Source: JBCCJA01 sp039045975 (GTDB lineage: Bacteria > Planctomycetota > Planctomycetia > Planctomycetales > Planctomycetaceae). From it: a stretch of DNA of 42,313 nt. Below, one piece after another: positions 7,648 to 15,179 of the stretch (within the stretch, counting starts at the first letter, position 1; every line of letters begins with the position of its first letter). Below the pieces are notes generated by a model. It saw only the letters and a list, made by a program, of their open reading frames with translations, was not told the DNA's origin and did not search any database. The translations under genes and the position numbers were made by a program. The stretch is taken from assembly GCA_039045975.1 (NCBI GenBank), contig JBCCJA010000031.1, positions 1 through 42,313 on the forward strand, written 5' to 3'.

Positions 7648-7890
7648 GACCGGCCTTGCCCAGAATACGCGGTCGTGGTAATCGACCGCACGGCGTCCCG
7701 GTCGGCGTATCTTCCGTCCGGGCTGATACTTAATTGGTCTGTCTCGTGACCCACAACTATACTCGCGGCCGCACGACGTCGGGGCCAGACCGGCCCGCCG
7801 ACGGCCCCCGCTGCGTACCGGCGACAGGCCGGGTGTCGGGGCCGCCTGACGACTTTGCCGCACACCCGGCCCGGCCGAGGGGATGAGCCT

Positions 7891-8994
7891 ATGTCCGCAC
7901 CGTCCCCGCACTTCCCGGGCGACACGCCTCCCGAACGCCGTCCCGGCTCGGTCCGCACGCGGGGCAAATCGGACGTGAACCGCCAGACATTCAAGGGTTC
8001 GTCGCGGACGCAGCGGCTGATGGGGATCCGGGTGCTCGGCACCGGGTCGGCTGTGCCGCAGCGGGTCGTGACGAATGACGAGCTCGAACGCGAATACGGC
8101 TTCGAGCCGGGCTGGATCGAACAACGCAGCGGCATCCTCGAACGCCGCTACGCGGCCGAGGGCGAGGCGACGAGCGACCTCTGCGTCGCCGCCGCGAAGG
8201 ACGCGATGGAGGCCTCGGGCGTCTCGGCCGACGAGATCGACCTGTGCGTCGTCGGGACGTTCACGCCCGACTTCGGGTGTCCGTCGACGGCGTGCCTGGT
8301 GCAGGACCGGCTGGGGCTCGACGCGGCGGCGTTCGACGTGCAGGCGGCCTGTTCCGGGTTCGTGTACGCCCTCGTGACGGCGGCCCAGTACGTCGCGACC
8401 GGGAACAGCCGGTGCGCCCTCGTGATCGGGGCCGACGTCAACAGCCGCATCGTCGACAAGAACGACCAACGCACGGCGCCGCTGTTCGGCGACGGGGCCG
8501 GCGCGGTGCTCATCACCCGCGGCGGGCCGGAGCAGGGCTTCCTCTGCTACCAGACCGGGGCCGACGGCTCGGGCGGGCCGCTGCTGACGATGCCGGCCGG
8601 CGGGTCGCTGACCCCGGTGACGGCCGACGCGATCGCCGCCGGCGAGCACTACCTGAAGATGGACGGGCGGAACGTCTTCAAGTGGGCCGTGAAGGCGGTC
8701 ACGCAGACGATCGAGTTGGTCCTCGAGAAAGAGGGCCTCAGCCCGCACGACGTGTCGCTGTACCTGCTGCACCAGGCGAACGCGCGGATCTTGAAAGCGG
8801 CGATGGAGCCGCTCGGCGTGCCGGCCTCGAAGATCTGGTGCAACCTAACGAAGTACGGCAACACGTCGGCGGCGTCGGTCCCGCTGGCGCTCGACGAGGC
8901 GTACCGGGCCGGCAAGGTCGAGCCGGGCGACACGCTCCTGATGTCGGGCTTCGGCGCCGGGCTGACGTGGGGGACGGGGTTGTTCCGCTGGTGA
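7891..8994 (+). CDS. fabH: Beta-ketoacyl-ACP synthase III
   Basis: Condenses an acyl-CoA primer with malonyl-ACP to begin type II fatty acid synthesis. The Cys-His-Asn triad is visible: the Cys in QAACSGF (codon at 8350), LLHQANARI, and KYGNTSAAS. GIRVLGTGSAVP at the N-terminus and GFGAGLTWG at the end are typical. The start is uncertain. ATG 7891 has a fair ribosome site (GAGGGG at 7877-7882) and gives 367 residues with a 43-residue Pro/Arg-rich extension. ATG 8020 gives 324 residues with the active Cys at 111, as in standard FabH, but no ribosome site. Third-position GC in the extension looks coding, so I list 7891. No other fatty-acid gene is adjacent. Confidence 0.93.
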   Translation: MSAPSPHFPGDTPPERRPGSVRTRGKSDVNRQTFKGSSRTQRLMGIRVLGTGSAVPQRVVTNDELEREYGFEPGWIEQRSGILERRYAAEGEATSDLCVAAAKDAMEASGVSADEIDLCVVGTFTPDFGCPSTACLVQDRLGLDAAAFDVQAACSGFVYALVTAAQYVATGNSRCALVIGADVNSRIVDKNDQRTAPLFGDGAGAVLITRGGPEQGFLCYQTGADGSGGPLLTMPAGGSLTPVTADAIAAGEHYLKMDGRNVFKWAVKAVTQTIELVLEKEGLSPHDVSLYLLHQANARILKAAMEPLGVPASKIWCNLTKYGNTSAASVPLALDEAYRAGKVEPGDTLLMSGFGAGLTWGTGLFRW

Positions 8995-9032
8995 GTCTGT
9001 GAGGTCCGCCGTGCGGACCGCGGCGGAAAGCG

Positions 9033-9596
9033 ATGCGCGAGGTCGTTGTCGGAAAACTATGGACCGGGAACGCCCGCGATTTGCGTGACGCCCGCGGCGT
9101 GCTCGGCCTCGGGGTGGAAGCCGTGGTCGATCTCGCCGCGGAAGAGCCGCCGGCGGTTTATCCTCGCGACACTTTGTGTTGTCGGTTCCCGCTGGTCGAC
9201 GGCGTCGGTAACCGCCACGCGACTCTCGCGGCGGCGATCGAGACGCTGACGGTCTTGATCGATTCGTCGGTGCCGACGCTCGTGGCGTGCAGTGCCGGGA
9301 TGAGCCGGTCGCCGCTGGTAACGGCGGCGGCGCTGTCGAAGTCGGTGGGAATCGCGTTGGACGAAGCGATCGAGCGAGTCGGGGCGGACGCACCGGTCGA
9401 CATGTCGCCGGGGCTGTTGGCGGATATTCGGTTGCTGCTGGGCTGCGATTCGGAGTCGCGTGAGTCGGATGAGTGGCTGTCGTACGCGGCCGCGGGGCGC
9501 GATCTGTTGGGGAGGCCCCTGCCTGCCGAATTTCGAGCGAAGGTGTTGTCCAATATCGCCGGAAATTCGGCAGGGGGGGGCCTGCCCTACGAGTAG
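9033..9596 (+). CDS. Dual-specificity-type protein phosphatase with repeat-encoded C-terminus
   Basis: A 187-residue protein with the cysteine-phosphatase loop CSAGMSR (C86-x5-R92) following PTLVA, and a plausible general-acid Asp56 in FPLVDGVGN. The layout (KLWTGNARDLRD, AVVDLAAEEPP, loop, SPLVTAAAL) is that of small dual-specificity phosphatases. Target unknown. It follows fabH by 38 bp and could be co-transcribed. From about residue 160 onward the sequence (RPLPAEFRAKV and on) is encoded by an inverted repeat at 9509-9587, and the true catalytic domain probably ends before it. Confidence 0.75.
   Translation: MREVVVGKLWTGNARDLRDARGVLGLGVEAVVDLAAEEPPAVYPRDTLCCRFPLVDGVGNRHATLAAAIETLTVLIDSSVPTLVACSAGMSRSPLVTAAALSKSVGIALDEAIERVGADAPVDMSPGLLADIRLLLGCDSESRESDEWLSYAAAGRDLLGRPLPAEFRAKVLSNIAGNSAGGGLPYE
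9509..9587. repeat. Palindrome (family E) forming the 3' end of the phosphatase gene
   Basis: Arms 9513-9534 and 9562-9583 match at 20 of 22 positions (arm core CTGCCGAATTTC with GAAATTCGGCAG). Three further outer pairs follow one mismatch (9509-9511 with 9585-9587). The loop is 27 nt. It carries the last codons of the phosphatase frame, whose stop lies at 9594-9596, just outside. Confidence 0.8.
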
Positions 9597-9651
9597 TTCG
9601 CCACGGCTCGACGATCGGAACGGCGCTTCTTTTAGTTCTGCTTGTTGCGGC

Positions 9652-9767
9652 GAGCCGGGGGCGTGAGCCCTCGGATGGTCCCGGTTATCGGTGATCGCCT
9701 CCGACGTCCCTCAGCAGGGCGTTCGTCGTGGTTCGACAGCATCCGCGGGCTGACGCCCGCGGCTTGC
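9652..9767. repeat. Inverted pair of family D elements with TGAC mini-hairpins
   Basis: 9652-9677 and 9740-9765 are imperfect inverted copies (CATCCGCGGGCTGACGCCCG against its complement, about five differences in 26). Each half is also a hairpin: GGGC-GTGA-GCCC at 9659-9670, and CGCGGGC-TGAC-GCCCGCG at 9744-9761. The stretch 9597-9932 between the phosphatase and the next gene otherwise shows nothing I can name. Confidence 0.75.
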
Positions 9768-9932
9768 CCGGGTGTTGCGGGCCGCAGAATCGTGCGGACC
9801 CGATCGAGCGGTCCGGTCTCGGCGATCGTCCGCCGGCGAAGCTTCGCGTCTGAAGTGGCGGCGTGGCCGCGTCCGATCGGTCCGAAGACACGACGCCCTT
9901 TCCGGGCGTCCGGGTTCGGAAGCGGGGCGGTG

Positions 9933-11006
9933 ATGCAGCACGACATGAAGCTCGGTCTGGCGTTCGCGATCTTGTCGGTCGGACTGGTTACGGCGTTCTG
10001 GGTGCGGGACGCGGGCGTCTCGGCCGACGCGTTGCCGCGGCTGCTGCCGCCGGAATCGGCCGGCGTCGCCTCGCTGCCGCCGGCGCCGTATCCGCACGCC
10101 GTGCTCGACGAATCGACGACGATCGCCGACGAGCCGTGGGCCCTGCCGGCGTACCCCGAAGCGGTCGGCCGGGCCGGGACGCCGTCCGCCGACCTGCTGA
10201 ACGAGCCGCGGTCTTTACCGGTCGACCGGCTGCCGGAGCTCCCGCCCGCGTTCGGTTTCGACGTCACGCCGGTCGAGCCGAGCGACCCGACGCCGCAGTT
10301 CGTCGCGACGGCCCCGACCGGCAGGAAACGGGGTGGGGCGGTGCCGGTGCGGACGATCGCGTCGGACAGGTCGACGCCGCCCGTCGACACGCCGGTGCTG
10401 TCGCTGCCGACGCTCGGCGGCTTCGACCCGCCGGAGGTGCCGACGCCGCGAAACGATTTCTTCACGCCGTCGGCCGAGTTCGCGCCGTCGGTCGCGGTCG
10501 ACCCCGACGACCTGCCGATGATCTCCGCCGACGCGACGCCGCCCGTCCTGATCGGGACGCCGGAGCCGTTCGCCGCGCCGCGTCCGCGCGTGCGGCCGCC
10601 GGTCGAGCTTTTGCCCGGCCGTATCGAGCCGTGGGTCGAGCCCGCGACGCGGTACCGACCGGAACCGCCGCCGACGTTCGTCCCGCCGCGGGTCACTCCT
10701 GCGTCGGTCGACGACGGCCCGGCGGTCGCGTGGGACCGGCGTGCGGCCGACCCGGTCGGACGGCCGGGGAGCCTGCCGTTCGTGTCGACGCCCGCGGCCG
10801 GTGGCTCTGCCACGTCGTGGCCCGCGGGCGAGGCCGTGTGGAATCGCGACGCGAAGCGGGACGACGCGGGGTCGCGGACGCCGGTGCCGTCGGGCCCGCG
10901 GTCATCGGTCTCGGCCGATCTGTTCGGGGCCGAGACGGCGACGCCGAAGGCGGGCGGGTCCGGGCCCGATCTGCTGCGGGGCTGCCGGCCGACGCGGCTT
11001 CAGTGA
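9933..11006 (+). CDS. Proline-rich protein with an N-terminal membrane anchor, function unknown
   Basis: Not recognised. 357 residues. The N-terminus MQHDMKLGLAFAILSVG is a short cytoplasmic head followed by one hydrophobic segment (residues 5-23), which should tether it to the membrane. The rest is Pro/Asp/Ala-rich, without repeats I can define and probably unstructured; the final GCRPTRLQ has a lone Cys. I recall planctomycete envelope proteins that start the same way (some with LysM domains), but no LysM is visible here. ATG 9933 is chosen because the hydrophobic segment follows directly; a GTG at 9930 and a longer open frame upstream overlap the repeat at 9652-9767. It faces the convergent ATPase gene. 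Confidence 0.6.
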   Translation: MQHDMKLGLAFAILSVGLVTAFWVRDAGVSADALPRLLPPESAGVASLPPAPYPHAVLDESTTIADEPWALPAYPEAVGRAGTPSADLLNEPRSLPVDRLPELPPAFGFDVTPVEPSDPTPQFVATAPTGRKRGGAVPVRTIASDRSTPPVDTPVLSLPTLGGFDPPEVPTPRNDFFTPSAEFAPSVAVDPDDLPMISADATPPVLIGTPEPFAAPRPRVRPPVELLPGRIEPWVEPATRYRPEPPPTFVPPRVTPASVDDGPAVAWDRRAADPVGRPGSLPFVSTPAAGGSATSWPAGEAVWNRDAKRDDAGSRTPVPSGPRSSVSADLFGAETATPKAGGSGPDLLRGCRPTRLQ

Positions 11007-11048
11007 CAGGTCTGTCGCCGCGTGCAGTGACTGCGGCCGCGGCCCCCT

Positions 11049-11087
11049 CACCCCGGCCCTCTGCCCCGGTGCGGGGGAGAGCGGGTG
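11049..11087. repeat. Hairpin between convergent genes, possible bidirectional terminator
   Basis: CACCC/GGGTG, CTCT/AGAG and CCCC/GGGG stack with small bulges between 11049 and 11087. It lies in the 91-bp gap between the ends of two convergent genes. The left arm resembles a CCTCACCCCGGCCCTCT-type repeat that I recall from many GC-rich bacteria. There is no T tract. Confidence 0.5.
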
Positions 11088-11097
11088 TGGATGCCGA

Positions 11098-13560
11098 CTA
11101 CGCGCCGCGTCGCAGGCGACGCCAGCGGGTGAACAGGCCGATGGCGTCTTCGGCGGGCGCCGGCTCGGCGAACGCGACGGTCGCTTCCTCTTCGAGTCCG
11201 TCGGCGACGAGCGTTTCGAGGCGGTCGAGGTCGTCTTCGACGTCGGGCTGCTTCTCGGCTTTCTCGATCTTGGGACCGGTCGCGGCGAGGGCGTCGAGCT
11301 TCGCGTAGCGGTCTTCGACCGGCTCTTCGAACAGCGGGCCCGGATCGGCGAAGGCGGCCGGTTCGAACGAGACGGGGAGGATCTCTTCGGCGTCGGTCTT
11401 GGCCTCGGCGAGGTCGGTGCCAGGCGTCTCGTCGGGTTCGTCGTCGATGAAGAGGTCGGTTTTCGGCGGGGCGACGGGGCCGTCCTCGGCGAGGAGTTCG
11501 CCGTCCTCGACGGCGAGCGGCTCCGCTTCGCCGACGGGCTCGTCTTCGATCGCGAGATCGTGTTCGGCGACGGCTTCCTCGGCCGCGGCGAGTGCCTCGT
11601 CGGCTTCGACGGCGAGGGGTTCCTCATCGATCGCGTGCGGGTCGTGGGACACGTCGTCGACGAGCGATTCGGTAACCGTTTCATCCGCAGTGAGCTGCGC
11701 ATTGGCGAAGGCGTGTTCGTCGATGATGTCGTCGAGGTCGGCGGCGGGAGTTTCCTCCGCGTCGGCGTCGGCGTCGGAGAGAGAGACCGGTTCGGGTATC
11801 TCCTCGGCCACGGGCTCGGCGATCGGGTCCTCGTCGAGTTCCGCGGAGACGGGTTCCGGCGTCGGGAGAGTTTCAGCCTCGTTGCCGAAGACGATCTCTT
11901 CGTCGGCCGGTTCGGGGGCGGCTACGAGCGTCTCGGACTCGGGGGCCGACGTGGCGAGTGTCGGGTCGGCGGAGTCGGCGACGTGTTCGTCGGTCACGGC
12001 CGGCTCGTCGACTTCGGCCGTCGGTTCGGCGTCGGCCGGGTCGGAGTCTTCTTCGAGAGCGGTCAGTTCTTCGGCCGCTTCGGTTTCATCGACGGCGGCC
12101 GGCTCTTGCGTGACGGAGATCTCGGCCGAGGTTGGCCCGGGTTCGTCCGCGGTCGTGATGGTGACGGTGTCCGGATTGACCTCCTCGATCGCGTCCGGGG
12201 TCGCCGCTTCAGCTTCCTCAAGTAAGTCTTCGGCCGGCTCGTCGACGGCTTCGAACTCTGTGTCGGCTTCGAGGGCGATTGCGGGCGGATCGTGAGGGAT
12301 GGCCGGTGCGTGATCGTCTTCGGAGACGATGTCCCCGTCGTCGAATTCGTCAGCAAGGTCTTGGTGGTCGGTGATGTCTGCGGCCGCCGTGGCGGTTTCG
12401 ACGGGGACGGGGTCTTCGGCGGGCGTCATCTCCTCTTCGAGCGTCCTCGGGAGATCGGCCGATCCATAGGCCGACGGTTCGTCTTCGAGCTCTGCGCCGT
12501 GTTCGACGGCCGGGTCGTACGCGTCGTCGTCGGCCGGTTCGTCGAGGACGGTGACCTTCGCGGCGGGGAGGCTGTCGAGGTCTTCGATGTGCGTCTCGTC
12601 GTCGGTCGACTCGACGTCCGCGATTTCGGCGGCGGGCGGGGTGTCGCTGCCGACTTCGAAGACGGTGCCCCAGTCGTCGTCTGCGGCGGCGTGCGTCGAC
12701 GCGGCGGTTTCGTATTCGAGGACGGTCGACCCGGCCGGTTCGTTCCAGCGGGTCGGCAGGCGGCGGAGGTCGTCGAGGGCGTCGAGGACGAGGTCGCGGG
12801 TGACCTGCGGGCGTTCGGCGACGAACGCGAGCAGCAGCGTGTGGTCGGCGAGCTGATTGATCGCCCGGGGGACGCCGCCGCTGATTTCGGCGACGGCGTC
12901 GAGGGCGTCGGCGGCGAAGGCGTCGTCGGGGTGTCCGCCGGCGGCGCGGAAGCGGGCGCGGGTGTAGGCGACGGCGTCGTCGCGGCCGAGCGGCTCGGCG
13001 GCGAGTTGCATGCCGACGCGGCGTTGGAGGTCGCGGTTGGCGGGGTCGGCGAGCTGCTCCTCGAGCGCCGGCCCGCCGACGAGGACGAGCGTCGCCGAAT
13101 CGTCGGGCGCGGCGTGCGAGGCGAAGCGGGCCAGTTCGGCGAAGAGCCGGTCGTTGAGGTGGTGGGCGTCGTCGACGACAAAGACGAGCTTGCGGCCCTC
13201 CTCGGCGGCGGCGGTGACGGCGGCGTGCAGCTCGTGCCGCAGGTCGGCCTCGCCGGCGGTCGTGTGGGGGTGTCCGATTTCGTAGAGCATCGACTGCAGC
13301 AGGGACCGCCGCGACGGGTGTCCGCCGCCGAGGACGCGGGCGACGGTCGCCTCTTCGGCGAGGGCGAGCCCGACGCGTCGGGAGAGCATCGTCTTGCCGA
13401 CGCCGTCGGGCCCGGTGACGGTCACGACGCCGCGTCCGCCGCGGACGGCGTCGGCGATGGCGGCGACGGTCGCCTCGGCGGCTGCGTCGGGGACGTAACA
13501 GGTCGGGTCGGCGGTCGTCGCGAAGGGGCGGCGGTGCAGCGCGAAGAACGATTCGTACAT
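11098..13560 (-). CDS. ExeA/GspA-like AAA ATPase with a very long acidic C-terminal tail
   Basis: 820 residues. The N-terminal 275 are an AAA ATPase of the ExeA/GspA type: MYESFFALHRRPFATTADP is the family opening. Walker A is GPDGVGKT (50-57), Walker B is LVFVVDDAHHL. LQRRVGMQLAAEPLGRDDAV and GGVPRAINQLADHTLLLAF follow as expected. In secretion systems such ATPases help assemble the outer-membrane secretin through peptidoglycan. The remaining 540 or so residues have no peptidoglycan-binding domain or TM helix. They are extremely rich in Glu, Asp and Ala, then end in a basic tip FTRWRRLRRGA. No type II secretion gene is adjacent. Divergent from phoH, 342 bp apart. Confidence 0.85.
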   Translation of the reverse strand: MYESFFALHRRPFATTADPTCYVPDAAAEATVAAIADAVRGGRGVVTVTGPDGVGKTMLSRRVGLALAEEATVARVLGGGHPSRRSLLQSMLYEIGHPHTTAGEADLRHELHAAVTAAAEEGRKLVFVVDDAHHLNDRLFAELARFASHAAPDDSATLVLVGGPALEEQLADPANRDLQRRVGMQLAAEPLGRDDAVAYTRARFRAAGGHPDDAFAADALDAVAEISGGVPRAINQLADHTLLLAFVAERPQVTRDLVLDALDDLRRLPTRWNEPAGSTVLEYETAASTHAAADDDWGTVFEVGSDTPPAAEIADVESTDDETHIEDLDSLPAAKVTVLDEPADDDAYDPAVEHGAELEDEPSAYGSADLPRTLEEEMTPAEDPVPVETATAAADITDHQDLADEFDDGDIVSEDDHAPAIPHDPPAIALEADTEFEAVDEPAEDLLEEAEAATPDAIEEVNPDTVTITTADEPGPTSAEISVTQEPAAVDETEAAEELTALEEDSDPADAEPTAEVDEPAVTDEHVADSADPTLATSAPESETLVAAPEPADEEIVFGNEAETLPTPEPVSAELDEDPIAEPVAEEIPEPVSLSDADADAEETPAADLDDIIDEHAFANAQLTADETVTESLVDDVSHDPHAIDEEPLAVEADEALAAAEEAVAEHDLAIEDEPVGEAEPLAVEDGELLAEDGPVAPPKTDLFIDDEPDETPGTDLAEAKTDAEEILPVSFEPAAFADPGPLFEEPVEDRYAKLDALAATGPKIEKAEKQPDVEDDLDRLETLVADGLEEEATVAFAEPAPAEDAIGLFTRWRRLRRGA

Positions 13561-13729
13561 GGCGGGGCGTTTCGCGACGGCGGGGCGGGGTGCGCACGGG
13601 GGAGCGCGGGGTGCGGAACCCGTCGGAGATATCGGCCCGCGGTCGGCGACCGGGCCAGTCAGAATCGCTACGACCGGCAAGGTCGGGGGCGGTCTGTCGG
13701 TCGAGACGGTCCGCGTGGATCGCGACCAT

Positions 13730-13749
13730 CCCCGGGCTGACGCCCGGGG
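13730..13749. repeat. Perfect 8-bp stem with TGAC loop (family D core) in the gap before phoH
   Basis: CCCCGGGC-TGAC-GCCCGGGG at 13730-13749 is a perfect hairpin preceded by CAT and followed by a CTCGCC motif, as in the copy at 9740-9767. A degraded complement (GGCGAGCC) lies near 13768-13775. The rest of the 342-bp gap 13561-13902 between the divergent ATPase and phoH shows no gene; a weak TACGAT at 13866-13871 could be a phoH -10 but has no convincing -35. Confidence 0.7.
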
Positions 13750-13902
13750 CTCGCCCGTCTGGAACCGGCGAGCCGGGCGGCGTGGGCGTCCGGACGGCTG
13801 CGGTTCGGGGTGCGAGTCCTGACGAACGGAAACGCCCCGCGTCGTGTCGGCCGCGGGCCGGCGGATACGATGTCGGGCCCGAAGACTCTGATTTGAGGCG
13901 GC

Positions 13903-15009
13903 ATGAGCGACGCAGGAACGACCGACACCGAAGCCGGCGGGATGACGCTGGCCGTGCCCGACGCGGAGACGGTACGGCTGGTGTTCGGGGACCGGGACAA
14001 GCACCGGCGTCGGATCCGGGAGGCGGTCGGGGTCGAGGTCGTGCACCGCGGCGAGACGCTGCGGCTGTTCGGCGACGACGCGGCGGTGGCCCGCGCGCGG
14101 ACGATCTTCGAGTCGCTGCTCGACCGCGCGGGGCGGACCGGGGAGGTCGGGGACGATGACGTCGAGCGTCTGCTCGGGCCGACTCCGGCGGCGGTCCCGG
14201 CGGGCGAGGCGACGCCGCCCCGCGCGGAGCGTCGCACGGCCCGGGCGTCGACGGTCCCGATCGGCGACCCGGCGTTCCGGACGATCGACCTCCGCGAGCG
14301 GGGCCGCACGGTCACGGCGCGGACGAAGGGGCAGGACGGCTACCTGCGGGCGATCGACGAGAACGACCTCGTGTTCTGCATGGGCCCGGCCGGGTCGGGG
14401 AAGACGTACCTCGCCGTGGCGGCGGCGATCGCGGCGGTGCGGGAGGCGGAGGTCCGCAAGATCGTGCTCGCCCGTCCGGCGGTCGAGGCGGGCGAAAGGC
14501 TCGGGTTCTTGCCGGGCGACATGCTCGCGAAGGTGAACCCCTACTTCCGGCCGCTGCTCGACGCGCTCGGCGAGATGATCGACCCGGAGCAGCTGAAGGC
14601 GTACCGCGAGAACGACATGATCGAGGTCGTGCCGCTGGCGTTCATGCGGGGCCGGACGCTGAACGAGACCTTCATCATTCTCGACGAGGCGCAGAACACG
14701 ACCGTGACGCAGATGAAGATGTTCCTGACGCGGATGGGCGAGGGTTCGAAGGTCGTCGTCACCGGCGACGCGACGCAGAACGACCTGCCTGAGGGGACGC
14801 TGAGCGGTCTGAACGACGCGGCCCGGCGGCTGGGGAATATCGACGGGGTGTCGGTCGTGAAGCTCGACCGGGCCGACATCGTGCGGCACCGGCTAGTTCG
14901 TGAGATCGTGAAGGCTTACGACGGGCCGGAAGGGCGTCCGGGCCCGCCGCGGGCGGCGGGGTCGAAGCGGAGCCCGCCCCGGTCGGGTCCGTCTCGCGGC
15001 CGTCGGTAG
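13903..15009 (+). CDS. phoH: PhoH-family ATPase
   Basis: 368 residues, the YbeZ/PhoH layout. An N-terminal KH-like segment (about 15-80) is followed by the RNA-helicase-like ATPase, with Walker A GPAGSGKT (near 162), LARPAVEAGERLGFLPGD, Walker B FIILDEAQNTT and VVTGDATQNDLP. The C-terminus is a basic tail ending GPSRGRR. PhoH proteins work with YbeY in ribosome and rRNA maturation in several bacteria (family knowledge), and ybeY lies two genes downstream, which supports the call. ATG 13903 is used; no clear ribosome site (GAGGCGGC is nearest). Divergent from the ATPase gene. Confidence 0.93.
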   Translation: MSDAGTTDTEAGGMTLAVPDAETVRLVFGDRDKHRRRIREAVGVEVVHRGETLRLFGDDAAVARARTIFESLLDRAGRTGEVGDDDVERLLGPTPAAVPAGEATPPRAERRTARASTVPIGDPAFRTIDLRERGRTVTARTKGQDGYLRAIDENDLVFCMGPAGSGKTYLAVAAAIAAVREAEVRKIVLARPAVEAGERLGFLPGDMLAKVNPYFRPLLDALGEMIDPEQLKAYRENDMIEVVPLAFMRGRTLNETFIILDEAQNTTVTQMKMFLTRMGEGSKVVVTGDATQNDLPEGTLSGLNDAARRLGNIDGVSVVKLDRADIVRHRLVREIVKAYDGPEGRPGPPRAAGSKRSPPRSGPSRGRR

Positions 15010-15119
15010 GTAGGTCGGGTGTTCGTATGGCGCCGCCCGGGGCGATTCGACGGTGTCAAGGTTCGTCCGGGTCGTGACGTCGGGTTCCGGGCGATGGCCG
15101 GTCGCGGGCGTGGTTGCGG

Positions 15120-15148
15120 CTGACCGGGGGCGAAACGGGGGGTACACT
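15120..15148 (+). promoter_or_regulatory. Candidate promoter for the HD-domain gene
   Basis: CTGACC (15120-15125), 17-bp spacer, TACACT (15143-15148), each 4 of 6 to the housekeeping consensus, about 30 bp before the ATG at 15180. The 170-bp gap after phoH holds no gene, so this could be an internal promoter of the phoH-ybeY-CBS series. Confidence 0.3.
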
Positions 15149-15179
15149 TCGCGGCCCTGCGTTTGCTCTGCGTTCGTCT

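Noticed and set aside
13561..14889. Upstream extension of the ExeA-like ATPase frame to 14889
   Set aside because: The extension runs antisense to phoH and through the repeat at 13730; the family start MYESFFALH at 13560 is clear.
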